Shown here piece by piece: positions 40,662 through 49,415 of a stretch of DNA of 52,666 nt. The DNA comes from Anaerolineales bacterium. GTDB taxonomy: Bacteria; Chloroflexota; Anaerolineae; Anaerolineales; Villigracilaceae. The notes below the pieces were generated by a model. That model saw nothing but the letters and a program-made list of their open reading frames with translations, did no database searches and was not told the DNA's origin. A program made the translations under genes and the position numbers. The stretch is taken from positions 1 to 52,666 of the forward strand of contig JACZJC010000011.1 of NCBI GenBank assembly GCA_014860745.1, read 5' to 3'. Every line of letters begins with the position of its first letter. Within the stretch, counting starts at the first letter, position 1.

Positions 40662-41027
40662 TTAATCCGTTAATTCTCTTCGCAAATATGGAATGGTGAG
40701 AGCGGAGAAAAATGCAGCCGCGCCAAACAGCACAGCGGGGAGAAGCCAGCGGGCGTTGACGACAATATCCTGATAGAGAAGAATTCCTTGAATGCGAAGT
40801 TTTGCCAGCGCAACAGGCGGCAGACTTTGGATGGCAATAAATGAAGCGCCAATGGTGAGCGCAATAACGAGGGCGACGGCGAAATCAGTCCATGTGAAAA
40901 GGCTTGGACGTTTTTCCATTTCAATACGAGCCATGACACTGGCAGTGATGTCATGCGGCATGGGTGCGAGCGGATAATTTTGGAGCGCATCTTCGATGAG
41001 CGCATCCTGTTTTAGGCGGTTATCCAT
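40662..41027 (-). CDS. probable anti-sigma factor, membrane protein
   Basis: This 121-residue protein has a cytoplasmic N-terminus of about 45 residues and two membrane helices (about 47-67 and 93-112). Its start overlaps the end of the ECF sigma gene by 16 bases, a common arrangement for sigma/anti-sigma pairs. There is no zinc-binding HxxxCxxC anti-sigma motif, so the assignment rests on gene position and topology. Confidence 0.7.
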   Translation of the reverse strand: MDNRLKQDALIEDALQNYPLAPMPHDITASVMARIEMEKRPSLFTWTDFAVALVIALTIGASFIAIQSLPPVALAKLRIQGILLYQDIVVNARWLLPAVLFGAAAFFSALTIPYLRRELTD

Positions 41028-41578
41028 GTTTCCTCCAATTGGGCGAGCGATTTGCGGAGCTGTTCCTTTGCGCGGAAAATGCCTGTTTTGACGGTACCAA
41101 GCGGCAGGTTAAGAGTCGAGGCGATCTCTTCATAGGAGAGTTCGTTTTGGTAGCGCAGGGTGATTAGTATTTGGTAATTTGAGTCAAGGGATTGGATTGC
41201 ATCCTGCAAATGTTGTTTCGTTTCGTTTTCCTCGAAAGTTTGGTCTGGGGTGACCCAGTGCGGCTCGGGGATTTCTTCCATTACATCGTCGCCGAGATCG
41301 TTGAGCGAGCGGCGCAGGTTGGGCAGGCGGTTGTAGCACAGGTTGGTGACGATACGATATAACCACGTGCGGAATTGCGACTGACCTTTGAAATTGGGCA
41401 GAGCTGTCCAGGCGCGCACGAAGGTCTCCTGTGCCAGGTCAAGCGCTTCGTTCTCATCTTTGACGACGCGCAAGGCAAGGTTGTAGACGTATCTTTGGTG
41501 CTCATTCACAAGGGCGGCAAAGGCATCGGGGTCGCCTTTTTGCGCCTTTTGGATGAGGGTCTGCTCGGAGTCTGCCAT
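41012..41578 (-). CDS. ECF-type RNA polymerase sigma factor
   Basis: This 188-residue sigma factor has region 2 at about 22-90 (EALDLAQETFVRAW, FRTWLYRIVTNLCYN) and region 4 at about 125-180 (LRYQNELSYEEIASTLNLPL). The protein lacks regions 1 and 3, as expected for an ECF factor. Its own start is only a few bases downstream of the predicted -10, so the mRNA would be nearly leaderless. The identical promoter pattern on the divergent side indicates self-regulation and control of the gene at 41791. Confidence 0.93.
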   Translation of the reverse strand: MADSEQTLIQKAQKGDPDAFAALVNEHQRYVYNLALRVVKDENEALDLAQETFVRAWTALPNFKGQSQFRTWLYRIVTNLCYNRLPNLRRSLNDLGDDVMEEIPEPHWVTPDQTFEENETKQHLQDAIQSLDSNYQILITLRYQNELSYEEIASTLNLPLGTVKTGIFRAKEQLRKSLAQLEETWITA

Positions 41579-41586
41579 ATCTGTAG

Positions 41587-41616
41587 GTTAGACAGGGGAA
41601 ATACGAAAAAGTTTCA
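41587..41616 (-). promoter_or_regulatory. ECF-type promoter of the sigma gene
   Basis: On the minus strand TGAAACTTTTTCG (41616-41604), eight bases, then CTGTCTAAC (41595-41587). The same elements with the same spacing appear on the plus strand at 41705. The predicted transcript starts only a few bases before the ATG at 41578. Confidence 0.72.
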
Positions 41617-41704
41617 TTTTTGGACGACGGACCATCGACCATAGACGATGGACAAGCAAATTGCCTTTTCCATGGTCAATCGTCCATAGTCCATTGTCCG
41701 ATCT

Positions 41705-41734
41705 TGAAACTTTTTCGCGAATTGCCTGTCAAAC
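41705..41734 (+). promoter_or_regulatory. ECF-type promoter of the DUF4097 gene
   Basis: TGAAACTTTTTCG (41705-41717), eight bases, then CTGTCAAAC (41726-41734). It mirrors the minus-strand promoter element for element. The gene starts 57 bases downstream. Confidence 0.72.
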
Positions 41735-41790
41735 GTAGTAGAAAACATAATACCGCTTTTTGCGGCACTTCGTAACCAAGGAGCAACAAA

Positions 41791-43080
41791 ATGAAAAGAC
41801 CTGTAGTAATTGTATTATTAACCGTGGCACTATTGTTCGTGCTGGCTGGAATCGGCGCAGTGGTATTCTTTTCCATCCGCGGGGCAGATTTTGCTTTCAA
41901 TATAAACCTTGTCTCTGCCACGGCGGAGGAGAGCAAGACCCTCAACGTGGATACGGAAAAGCCGGTGATTCTCAGTGTGGACGATGATGCGGGCGAAGTA
42001 TCCGTCGTCGGCGGGGATGTGGAGGCGGTGGAAGTCAGGATCGTCAAGACGGGCAATGCGCCCACCCAATCCCGCGCGGAAGAGGACTTGAAAAAAATCA
42101 AGTACGAGATCAAGCAAAACGGCAATTCCATCACCCTGCTTTACAAACTTGACGGGATCCAGTCCAATCACATCGACACAGTGGATTTTATCGTGACCGT
42201 CCCGACCGAAACCGTGGTGGAGATTGAAAACAACCTCGGCAAGGTGGATGTGGCGGATGTAAAAGGTAGTGTGAATATTGCCAGCGACTTCGGTGATGTG
42301 ACCGTTAAGAATATCGAAGGCGCGTTGTCGCTGGAAAATTCCAGCGGCGGGATCGAAATCAGCAACGTGGATGCAGGCGCGCAGGATGTGAAGGTTGACG
42401 CTGATTTCGGCAATATCAAGCTGGAAAAGGTCAACGGCAGGGATATTAACATCAAATCCAACAGCGGCAAACTGACTTTCATCAACGTTCGCGCCACGGG
42501 AGACCTTTTTGCAAAATCGGATTTCGGCGATGTCACCTTTGAAAACGGCTCGGCTGCGTCGGTCACCCTGGATACAAACAGCGGAAAGATATCGATCACC
42601 CGGGTCAACATCCGCGGCGCGTTGACCATTACCAATGACTTCGGCGAGATCGAATTGAATCAGGCCATGGCAGGCTCCTACGACCTGAAAACCAACAGCG
42701 GCAGCGTCACCATCGACGGCGCAAAAGGTAAACTCAAAGCCCACACCGATTTTGGCAATATCAATATCCAGAATGCGCAATCGGTCACCCTGGATATCAA
42801 AACGAACAGCGGTACCATCGATTTCAGCGGTTCGTTAGGCGAAGGGCCTCACAGTGTCATTTCGGATTTCGGCGGAATCGATCTCGCTCTGCCGGCAGAC
42901 TCGAAATTGAGCGTCGACCTCAAAACTGATTTTGGAAATATCTCTTCAGACATCCCACTCACCGTCACGCTGGACGGAAGTTCTGAAAAGAATCGCCAGG
43001 TTGGAACGATGAACGGAGGCGGCGGCCAGCTCATAGTGAAAACCAACAGCGGCGGCATCAACATCACCGCCATCAAGTAA
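41791..43080 (+). CDS. DUF4097-like beta-helical surface protein
   Basis: This 429-residue protein has an N-terminal membrane helix (about 5-28) and a long extracytoplasmic domain made of short repeats with alternating SDFGD/TDFGN and TNSGK/TNSGS turns (roughly every 20 residues, from about 145 to the end). This is the pattern of DUF4097 right-handed beta-helix proteins. Its gene is divergent from the ECF sigma factor and has an identical promoter, so it is likely part of that sigma factor's envelope-stress regulon. Binding partner unknown. Confidence 0.85.
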   Translation: MKRPVVIVLLTVALLFVLAGIGAVVFFSIRGADFAFNINLVSATAEESKTLNVDTEKPVILSVDDDAGEVSVVGGDVEAVEVRIVKTGNAPTQSRAEEDLKKIKYEIKQNGNSITLLYKLDGIQSNHIDTVDFIVTVPTETVVEIENNLGKVDVADVKGSVNIASDFGDVTVKNIEGALSLENSSGGIEISNVDAGAQDVKVDADFGNIKLEKVNGRDINIKSNSGKLTFINVRATGDLFAKSDFGDVTFENGSAASVTLDTNSGKISITRVNIRGALTITNDFGEIELNQAMAGSYDLKTNSGSVTIDGAKGKLKAHTDFGNINIQNAQSVTLDIKTNSGTIDFSGSLGEGPHSVISDFGGIDLALPADSKLSVDLKTDFGNISSDIPLTVTLDGSSEKNRQVGTMNGGGGQLIVKTNSGGINITAIK

Positions 43081-43121
43081 AATAACAGGGACTGGAGAAA
43101 TCTCCAGTCCCTGTTATTTTT
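43081..43121 (+). terminator. terminator of the DUF4097 gene
   Basis: AATAACAGGGACTGGAG (43081-43097) pairs perfectly with CTCCAGTCCCTGTTATT (43102-43118) around AAAT, followed by TTTT. Confidence 0.9.
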
Positions 43122-43135
43122 CCAAAGGATTTCAC

Positions 43136-43471
43136 ATGAACGATCTCATCCCCTGCCTCGGTGTTGTCGGCGTCCTCGCCATTATCTTCGGTTTTCTCGC
43201 CTTCATGCGTTACATGAATTACAAGAAAACCATCGCCCTTGCTGAAAAGGGATTGTCGCGCCCTGCAAGTAAATCTGGCAAAGGCCTGCTGCGTTGGGGA
43301 ATTGTCATCTCCGCGCTTGGATTCGCCCTCTCACTCGGACTCTATCCATTGGGCTTTGACTCTGGGAACAACTATCCGCTTCATCTCGGACCGTGGATGC
43401 TGGGCGGCTTCGTCCCGCTTTTTCTTGGCTTGGGGCTGGTGCTGCTCCATTATTTGACAGAGAAGGAATAG
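43136..43471 (+). CDS. DUF6249-like membrane protein
   Basis: This 111-residue protein has three helices (about 5-23, 50-70 and 80-104) and the cytoplasmic stretch MRYMNYKKTIALAEKGL, typical of the DUF6249 group of small proteins found near ECF sigma genes. Its function is unknown. It follows the DUF4097 gene by 55 bases, but a strong terminator separates them. A run of imperfect short repeats (CAGTTGGCAG, GACCAG type) fills the gap to the next gene. Confidence 0.7.
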   Translation: MNDLIPCLGVVGVLAIIFGFLAFMRYMNYKKTIALAEKGLSRPASKSGKGLLRWGIVISALGFALSLGLYPLGFDSGNNYPLHLGPWMLGGFVPLFLGLGLVLLHYLTEKE

Positions 43472-43541
43472 TTGGCAGCAGGCAGTTGGCAGTTGACAGT
43501 GGACAGCGACCAGTTACCAGTGTTCAGTGACCAGAGATCAG
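43472..43541. repeat. imperfect short tandem repeats
   Basis: About seven degenerate copies of a unit like CAGTtGaC or CAGTgaCC (GCAGTTGGCAGTTGACAGTG and so on) lie between two converging genes. Similar sequence is common between genes in such genomes. No coding potential. Confidence 0.6.
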
Positions 43542-43542
43542 T

Positions 43543-45639
43543 TTAGGGTAAGATGACCTTAGTTCGGTTTACAAAGAGGGTATTGTCTTTCAATTCAATG
43601 GAGTCGTTTTCAAAACCGAAGAAAGTCCAGAAGCGGACGGTGGGTTGATGTGCCTCAAGCAGGAGGGAAATGCCTGGCTCTTTGTGACCGTAATAGCGTG
43701 AACGCCATCCGCGGGTGGAGGTGGGGTCGGAACGATCCACAGAGAATTTGCCTTCACCGTTTGTTAGACCAGTTTGGACTTTGTACATCCTCGCTTCATA
43801 TTTCAGGTGAAGCAAGTTTTTGTTTTCTGTAAATGGAACATCATTTAGCAGCCAATGCAGGGCGTAGTGATGTGGCTCATTTGCGGAAAGGTCATCGATC
43901 ACCAGCCAGCGGTCACCTTCCAATGCCATGACCGTGCGTTTGTGGCGGACAGGTTTGTAACCGTCATGTTCGCCTTGCCAAAAATCATCACTGTGCTTGA
44001 GGACTTTGCCCTTCGCCCAATTCGTCCATGTGAAGCGGCTGGCCATAGTCATTTGGTCGTTGCCGTCTACCGTCACCGTATTGTGCGCGGAGGTGCGGGC
44101 GAGTCCGTTGCGCCAAATGCCTTCGCCAGAATAAAGGTAGGTTCCTGCATCAATGGCGATGTTGTGACTGCCCATCCATAAATCCATGTGGAGTTGGTCG
44201 GCGTGCGAGGGGCGGGAGGTGAAGTCGGTGCAGCGAATCACCGCTTTGCTATTTTCTCCATGAAGGATATAAACTCCTCCATCGGGAAAGGCATCGCCAA
44301 ATGACTTCTTTCTTCTTTCCTCTTTCTTTTCTATCTCCACTCCACACAGCCAATAGACATCTTCATCCCAAGCGCCGGGTTCGAAGATAGGCTGACCAGT
44401 GGTGATGACCGAGCCTAATTGCAACAGCGGACGGTAGTCGGTGAAGTCACAGTTGTTGAGCGGGAGGACGAGGGCGCCGTCGTTGGAGCCGTAAACGGGC
44501 ATTTGTCCTGTGGCGGGGTCGATGAGGTGGGAGAGATATTGGATGGAGGTGGAAATTCGTGGAAGTACGAGACTGGAGATTGGAGATTGGTTTAATTCGC
44601 CCAGTCGAATCGCGTAAAGGTATATTTGAAGGATAAAACGATGATAGTTTAGAGAATACATTGAATAACTACCATCTGGGAAAATCTGGGCAATGGCTTC
44701 CTGTTCCAGAAGTTTGCGTCCGAGAGAAAGATACTTTTCAGCGTTTTTCAATTCTGGGAAAAGCAGACCAACCATCCATAGTCCGAAGGCTTCGCTGATG
44801 GTGTGGTTGCTGCGGGTGGAGATGGCGTAGCCGATGTTGGCATGGATCCGCTCGGCTTGGGCGGCGAGGTAGGTGGTAAATTGGGAAATTTGCAGGTTGG
44901 TTGTGGATGGGGAATGGACGAAGGCGTAGAAGCCGAATGTCCATGCCATGAGACGCAGGGCGATCTCTTGTCCGTCTTTCCAGTTGGCGCTGGTGTTGGG
45001 GGGATTGTGCTTCGCCCAATCTTGAATTAATTGCCAGAAGGCTTGGGGATATTTTTCGTCGCCGGTGGCGGCGTAGGCACGGACGAGGGTGTAGACGAAG
45101 GCAAAGCGATTTGGTTCCCAGACATACTTAATATCCACATGTCTTTGCGAGGCGGGCTCTTGTTCTTCCCGCCGAAGCAATCCCCTGTTATGAGGAGACT
45201 GTTTCGGCAAAAACCAAGAGCGCCTCGCAGTGACATGATCGTCGGAGATTTTGGACCAGTGTTTTAGTTGCCCACCATGCCAAACGGGAGGAAACCCTGT
45301 TTTACGATATTCGTGTGAGAAGTATTTGAGTTCGCCATTGAGAAGTTTGTTTGCTTCTTCGATGGTGTTGTTGCCATAATCAGGGCGAGGGGACCTCGCC
45401 CCTACGTTGGGAAAAAATTTTGGGGCTTTTTGTTTGCGCCAAGTTGCATAGGCGTTTGATTCGGAGGGGATGTTCGGTTTGAGCCAATAGTTAAGCGGAC
45501 GATCTGCCCATGCGTATTGCGGCGTTTGCAGGCGGATGAGTCCGCTGCGGAGGCGGAAGGCGTAGGCGAGGCGAAAGGCTGACCAGCGCAGACCAAGGTC
45601 ACGGTAGAGGGAGGCGAGGGTTTTAATCCGATTGAGCAT
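43543..45639 (-). CDS. heparinase II/III-like polysaccharide lyase
   Basis: This 698-residue protein has an N-terminal alpha-helical toroid (about 95-400, with RSNHTISEAFGLWMVG) and a C-terminal beta domain (about 430-690) holding SRPSHADQLHMDLW and ARTSAHNTVTVDG. Both are features of the heparinase II/III family, which cleaves uronic-acid-containing glycans. No signal peptide is evident, so it may act on polysaccharide in or near the cytoplasm; several such genes sit in exopolysaccharide clusters. The start is ATG 45639; a GTG nine bases upstream is possible. Confidence 0.88.
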   Translation of the reverse strand: MLNRIKTLASLYRDLGLRWSAFRLAYAFRLRSGLIRLQTPQYAWADRPLNYWLKPNIPSESNAYATWRKQKAPKFFPNVGARSPRPDYGNNTIEEANKLLNGELKYFSHEYRKTGFPPVWHGGQLKHWSKISDDHVTARRSWFLPKQSPHNRGLLRREEQEPASQRHVDIKYVWEPNRFAFVYTLVRAYAATGDEKYPQAFWQLIQDWAKHNPPNTSANWKDGQEIALRLMAWTFGFYAFVHSPSTTNLQISQFTTYLAAQAERIHANIGYAISTRSNHTISEAFGLWMVGLLFPELKNAEKYLSLGRKLLEQEAIAQIFPDGSYSMYSLNYHRFILQIYLYAIRLGELNQSPISSLVLPRISTSIQYLSHLIDPATGQMPVYGSNDGALVLPLNNCDFTDYRPLLQLGSVITTGQPIFEPGAWDEDVYWLCGVEIEKKEERRKKSFGDAFPDGGVYILHGENSKAVIRCTDFTSRPSHADQLHMDLWMGSHNIAIDAGTYLYSGEGIWRNGLARTSAHNTVTVDGNDQMTMASRFTWTNWAKGKVLKHSDDFWQGEHDGYKPVRHKRTVMALEGDRWLVIDDLSANEPHHYALHWLLNDVPFTENKNLLHLKYEARMYKVQTGLTNGEGKFSVDRSDPTSTRGWRSRYYGHKEPGISLLLEAHQPTVRFWTFFGFENDSIELKDNTLFVNRTKVILP

Positions 45640-45674
45640 TTTCACCACAAAGGGTCACGAAGTGACACAAAGGT

Positions 45675-46676
45675 TTAATTTAATTTTCTCACATATCGAG
45701 AGAGAAGCAACCACAGAAGTGGAAGTCCGATGATGATGAGAGGCGGGGCGAAGGGACGTCCCCAGGACCAGGCGTAGGCGAGGGCGGCGGCGAGAAGGGT
45801 GAGGAAAATATACAGAGTGCTGACCGTTGCGTGTTTGTAGCCGCCGATGACGAGACGTTGATAAAGGTGGTCGCGGTGCGGGGCAAAGACATTCTCGCGT
45901 TTGAAGGCGCGGCGGATGAAGGTGACGCCCGCGTCCATGATGAAGGTCCACATCAGGAGGGTGCCGAGCATGAGGGCGTCGCCGCCTTCGTCGGCGGAGA
46001 GGAGGGGCAGGACGGCGAAGGTGTAGCCGAGGAAGGTGCTGCCTGCGTCGCCCATGAAAATTTTGGCGGGTGACCAGTTGTGAAAGAGAAAGCCCAAACT
46101 ACCCGCGGCGACGGCGAGTGCGACCCAATAAACAAAGTGCTGATTCGTGTTTGCGGCGAGGAACATCCAACCGAAGGCAGCAGAGAGCGCGACACCGCCC
46201 GCAATGCCATCGATGCCGTCCATGAAGTTGTAGGCGTTGGTGAGACCGACGATCCACAGGAGGGTGATTATGAAGCCGACCGCGCCGAGCTGCAGTTGAC
46301 CGACGAGTGGAATGGTGACCGATTTGAAATAGCCCATGCCGAGCACGGACGCGAGTGCGACCAGCCCTTGCACGGCAAAGCGCACCCGCGGACTGAGCGA
46401 ATGGACGTCGTCTCGCCAGCCGAGGTAGGCAACTAGCGCGCCGCAGACGAGGTAGATGAGGCTATGAATTAGGTTTGCTTGAAAGGCGGCGACACATCCT
46501 GCCACGAGGACGACAATAACGATGGACAAGCCCCCGCCTCTCGGAGTGGGCGCGGAATGCGAACTGCGCTCGTTGGGATGATCCATGATGCGGCGGCGTT
46601 CGGCGTATTGACGGATGATCCACACGCCGAGGGCGGAGAGGATGGTGAGGAGTGCGAAGATGAGGATGGAGGTCAC
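45675..46676 (-). CDS. WecA/MraY-family glycosyl-phosphate transferase
   Basis: This 333-residue polytopic enzyme transfers a sugar-1-phosphate from UDP-sugar to undecaprenyl phosphate. Family motifs are HPNERSSHSAPTPRGGG, NAYNFMDGIDGIAGG (catalytic Asp pair) and FMGDAGSTFLGY, and the His-rich loop FAPHRDHLYQRLV is present. About ten helices are visible. It would start lipid-linked assembly of a surface polysaccharide, fitting with the lyase and glycosyltransferase genes nearby on the same strand. Confidence 0.93.
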   Translation of the reverse strand: MTSILIFALLTILSALGVWIIRQYAERRRIMDHPNERSSHSAPTPRGGGLSIVIVVLVAGCVAAFQANLIHSLIYLVCGALVAYLGWRDDVHSLSPRVRFAVQGLVALASVLGMGYFKSVTIPLVGQLQLGAVGFIITLLWIVGLTNAYNFMDGIDGIAGGVALSAAFGWMFLAANTNQHFVYWVALAVAAGSLGFLFHNWSPAKIFMGDAGSTFLGYTFAVLPLLSADEGGDALMLGTLLMWTFIMDAGVTFIRRAFKRENVFAPHRDHLYQRLVIGGYKHATVSTLYIFLTLLAAALAYAWSWGRPFAPPLIIIGLPLLWLLLSRYVRKLN

Positions 46677-46808
46677 GGAGGTGATTCTAAACGAGAATTC
46701 AGCTTGTGATTAATCTAAAGGGCATTTTGTTCCTTGGACTTGGTTCCGCTTTCCAAACAATTCAAACTAGATATCAAAATCCTCAAAACTTTTTGTTCTT
46801 CAAAAAAC

Positions 46809-47807
46809 TTAAATAATGGATTTTTCAATAAGCCATTTTTCAATCATTGGTGATAATGTCTCATATAATTTCTCAGTATCAAAAGGTTTATATAATCTAC
46901 CAATCAAGTCAAACGGGAGTAGATTTAATGTAGAGTCCTTTAACAAAAGAACCGGTTTATCTAATGCCATCATAAAACCAACCTCTAAAGAGACATTAGG
47001 ATTATGAGAGTCACTTGATACACGTTCAAATATCGCTACGCCTTGTCCGCAACCGTACATATACGTCTTAACATTTGCAAAAAGATCGTCTGAATAAGAT
47101 TTATCGTCAGCACGAAGGGCTACTATCCCATAATTCAAAAAAATATTCTTGACTACTTTAACAACTTCAGAATGAAATTGCCTATTCCCAAACGCCATCA
47201 TGATAAAAACGCACTTATGGGGGTCAGGGTAATCTGCCTTAAATTTTTCAATGAAAGGCTTAATTTCTTGGGGGATTTTTAATAGATCAACCTGTTTTGA
47301 TTTTATCGACCTGGGACCAAGTATGTATTTCTTATTTTCGGATCTAGTTAGGATTTCCGCAGTACACAATATCTTAATTATCGCCTTTCCACCTGTTATA
47401 GTATCTCGAACAATTGGGGTATCAGATAAATTAAATATTTCACTTAATATTTTTTCTTCAGAAGTAATTTTCTTTGAGGAAATATTCTTAATTAATTCAT
47501 GAAAGAAAGGTGTTTCAGAAACAATTTCATACCATGCATCCTTAACTTCATTGTTAAAAAACATTAAAGACTTACCTAATCTCGCCCCTGCATCAGAAAT
47601 TATTCTTTTTTCGTCTCCTTTTCGTCCTTTCAAGATACCTAAATCAATTAAAAAGCCGCTAGCTACACTAACTGATGCCTCTCTAATGTTAAATTTCTCA
47701 GAAATATCCTTAATTGAAGCACTATCACGATATTTTGTATAACCAATTATTATTTCAGTAAGTCTCTTGTAAGATTGTTGCGGTATTGATAATTTATTTT
47801 CCACCAT
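46809..47807 (-). CDS. AT-rich protein with winged helix and TIR-like nucleotide-binding domain
   Basis: This 332-residue protein has a winged-helix-like N-terminal half (about 10-165) and a C-terminal domain at about 195-320. That domain has KCVFIMMAF, GIVALRADDKSYSDDLF, GVAIFERVSSD and NPNVSLEVGFMMALDKPVL. The last pattern is typical of TIR-like and deoxyribosyltransferase-like domains with a conserved Glu; these are often immune effectors. The gene is much richer in A+T than its neighbours and appears acquired. No companion defence gene is next to it, so a defence role is inference. Confidence 0.65.
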   Translation of the reverse strand: MVENKLSIPQQSYKRLTEIIIGYTKYRDSASIKDISEKFNIREASVSVASGFLIDLGILKGRKGDEKRIISDAGARLGKSLMFFNNEVKDAWYEIVSETPFFHELIKNISSKKITSEEKILSEIFNLSDTPIVRDTITGGKAIIKILCTAEILTRSENKKYILGPRSIKSKQVDLLKIPQEIKPFIEKFKADYPDPHKCVFIMMAFGNRQFHSEVVKVVKNIFLNYGIVALRADDKSYSDDLFANVKTYMYGCGQGVAIFERVSSDSHNPNVSLEVGFMMALDKPVLLLKDSTLNLLPFDLIGRLYKPFDTEKLYETLSPMIEKWLIEKSII

Positions 47808-48007
47808 AATTAACTCCTATATCAATATGATTGAGGTCTTATTGTTTTGATGATTATAAACCGTGTGGATTTGGCGACTTAATGAAATAATAAGTCCACC
47901 CGTTTGGTGCGACGCACTTCACGCTATCTAACAATCTCTCTCACTTGCAAATCCGAGTAGGCAACGCCCAAATTCGTCTCGCCGTTGGGGTAAGGATCAA
48001 CTCAATT

Positions 48008-48433
48008 TTATCCCAATTCCTTCGTCAAAAAATACCTTTGATGCCCTCGCGGGAAATCTTTCAATTCCCCAAACACCTGATAGCCCTGCTTCTTGTAAAA
48101 CTCAGGAGCCTGAAAACTGAACGTATCCAAATAGGCGTGTTTCGCGCCGCGTTTGCGGGCTTCCTCTTCCGCGAGTGCCAACAGACGGCTGCCATAGCCG
48201 CGACGGCGCAGGTCCGCCCGCAGCCACATCAGGTCGATGTAGAGCCAGTCCCAGTAGGTTAATGCGATCACCCCGCCAGCGATTTTTTCGTCCGCATCGT
48301 AGACGACGAAGCAAATCCGCTTGGCGTTTTCTTTGCCTGCCTGCTCTTCGTTGAACGAATTGATCCCGCCGCCGATGGCTTCCCAGATGGGGTCTTCGAT
48401 CTTTTCCACTTGCTTGATCTGATAATCGTCCAT
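48008..48433 (-). CDS. GNAT-family acetyltransferase
   Basis: This 141-residue enzyme has the GNAT acetyl-CoA-binding pattern RRRGYGSRLLALAEEEA (R/Q-x-x-G-x-G/A) and the C-terminal YLDTFSFQAPEFYKKQGYQV typical of the fold. The substrate is unknown. ATG 48433 has GGAGG just upstream; an in-frame ATG 27 bases earlier (48460) is less likely. The upstream SDR gene ends 54 bases before this start, so the two may share a transcript. Confidence 0.85.
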   Translation of the reverse strand: MDDYQIKQVEKIEDPIWEAIGGGINSFNEEQAGKENAKRICFVVYDADEKIAGGVIALTYWDWLYIDLMWLRADLRRRGYGSRLLALAEEEARKRGAKHAYLDTFSFQAPEFYKKQGYQVFGELKDFPRGHQRYFLTKELG

Positions 48434-48487
48434 GAGTGCCTCCACTCTTTCATCATACACCCACTGGGAAGGTTTGAATTTACCGGT

Positions 48488-49351
48488 TCATTGGATATTG
48501 GAAATCTCGGTTCTTATCCCCTCTTCAAACCCACGCGGACTGAAGCCAAAATCCCTTTGGGCTTCTTCATTGGAAAATGCCTTGTTTTCATTTAATCTCA
48601 GCACTTGTTCGGCTTTGATGGGCAGGCGTAGTCGTATCTGCTCGGTGAATTGCAAAATGCGCACGATGGGCATGTAAGGCAGGTGAAGTTTCCAGACGCG
48701 CCTGCCGAGGGCAGATGCCACCGTGTCGATGACCTGGTTGTAGGCCAGCGGGGCTTTGCCTGCGATGTTGTAACTCTTGCCAATGGTCGCGTCCGTTTGC
48801 AGGGCGCGGAGGACGGCTTGAGCGACATCGTCCACGAAGATGGGCTGCTGCAGTGACTCGCCGTCACCGAAGATGGGCATGACTGGTGTCAGGCGCAGCA
48901 AGCGGATCAGCCGCCACATGTTGCGGTCGCGCGGACTGCCGTAGATCATGGTCGGGCGCAGGATGGTGTAGTCCAGTCCGCTGGCTTGGATGGCTTCTTC
49001 GGCGGCGAGACGCACGGATTTACTGCCCGCGTTCAACTGGGTGAAGATGGCGGTAGTGCTGATGAAGATCGCGCGCCTCACTCCCGCCTCTTTTGCGGAC
49101 CTCAGAATTGAGTCTGCGTGCCCGAAGCCGAGTGATGCGATGTTGACGAGGGCGTCCACGCCGCGCAGGGCGGCGGCGAGAGTTTCGGGGTTGGATAAGT
49201 CACCAGTCACCCACTCAACTGTCAGCGCGGAAAGAGGCGCGCGGTCACTGGTGGCACGAGTCAAACAGCGGACTTGGTATCCGCTTTGTAAAAGAAGAGG
49301 GACGACACGTGAGCCGGTAAATCCTGTCGCGCCTGTGACGAGTACTTTCAT
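48488..49351 (-). CDS. NAD(P)-dependent sugar epimerase/reductase (atypical SDR)
   Basis: This 287-residue Rossmann protein has TGATGFTG at residues 7-14 and a C-terminal substrate domain with FVDDVAQAVLRAL. The typical catalytic YxxxK is not obvious, so it may be an atypical SDR of the NmrA or complex I 39-kDa type. ATG 49351 is the start; a GTG 15 bases upstream is possible. It follows the glycosyltransferase gene at 49398 on the same strand. Confidence 0.83.
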   Translation of the reverse strand: MKVLVTGATGFTGSRVVPLLLQSGYQVRCLTRATSDRAPLSALTVEWVTGDLSNPETLAAALRGVDALVNIASLGFGHADSILRSAKEAGVRRAIFISTTAIFTQLNAGSKSVRLAAEEAIQASGLDYTILRPTMIYGSPRDRNMWRLIRLLRLTPVMPIFGDGESLQQPIFVDDVAQAVLRALQTDATIGKSYNIAGKAPLAYNQVIDTVASALGRRVWKLHLPYMPIVRILQFTEQIRLRLPIKAEQVLRLNENKAFSNEEAQRDFGFSPRGFEEGIRTEISNIQ

Positions 49352-49361
49352 AAAAGATTCA

Positions 49362-49415
49362 ACCACAAAGGGTCACGAAGGAAACCCTTTGTGATCCTTA
49401 GTGCTCCTTTGTGGT
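49362..49415. repeat. inverted interspersed repeat
   Basis: AACCACAAAGG is repeated inverted as CCTTTGTGGTT about 45 bases on. The element CCACAAAGGGTCACGAAG is also found at about 45645-45662 before the heparinase gene. It is a small dispersed repeat that can form a hairpin between genes. Confidence 0.6.

Noticed and set aside
47879-47935. Inverted sequences around GTGCGACGCAC as an attachment site or RNA gene
   Set aside because: The pairing is short and imperfect and no neighbouring recombinase or conserved RNA structure supports it.
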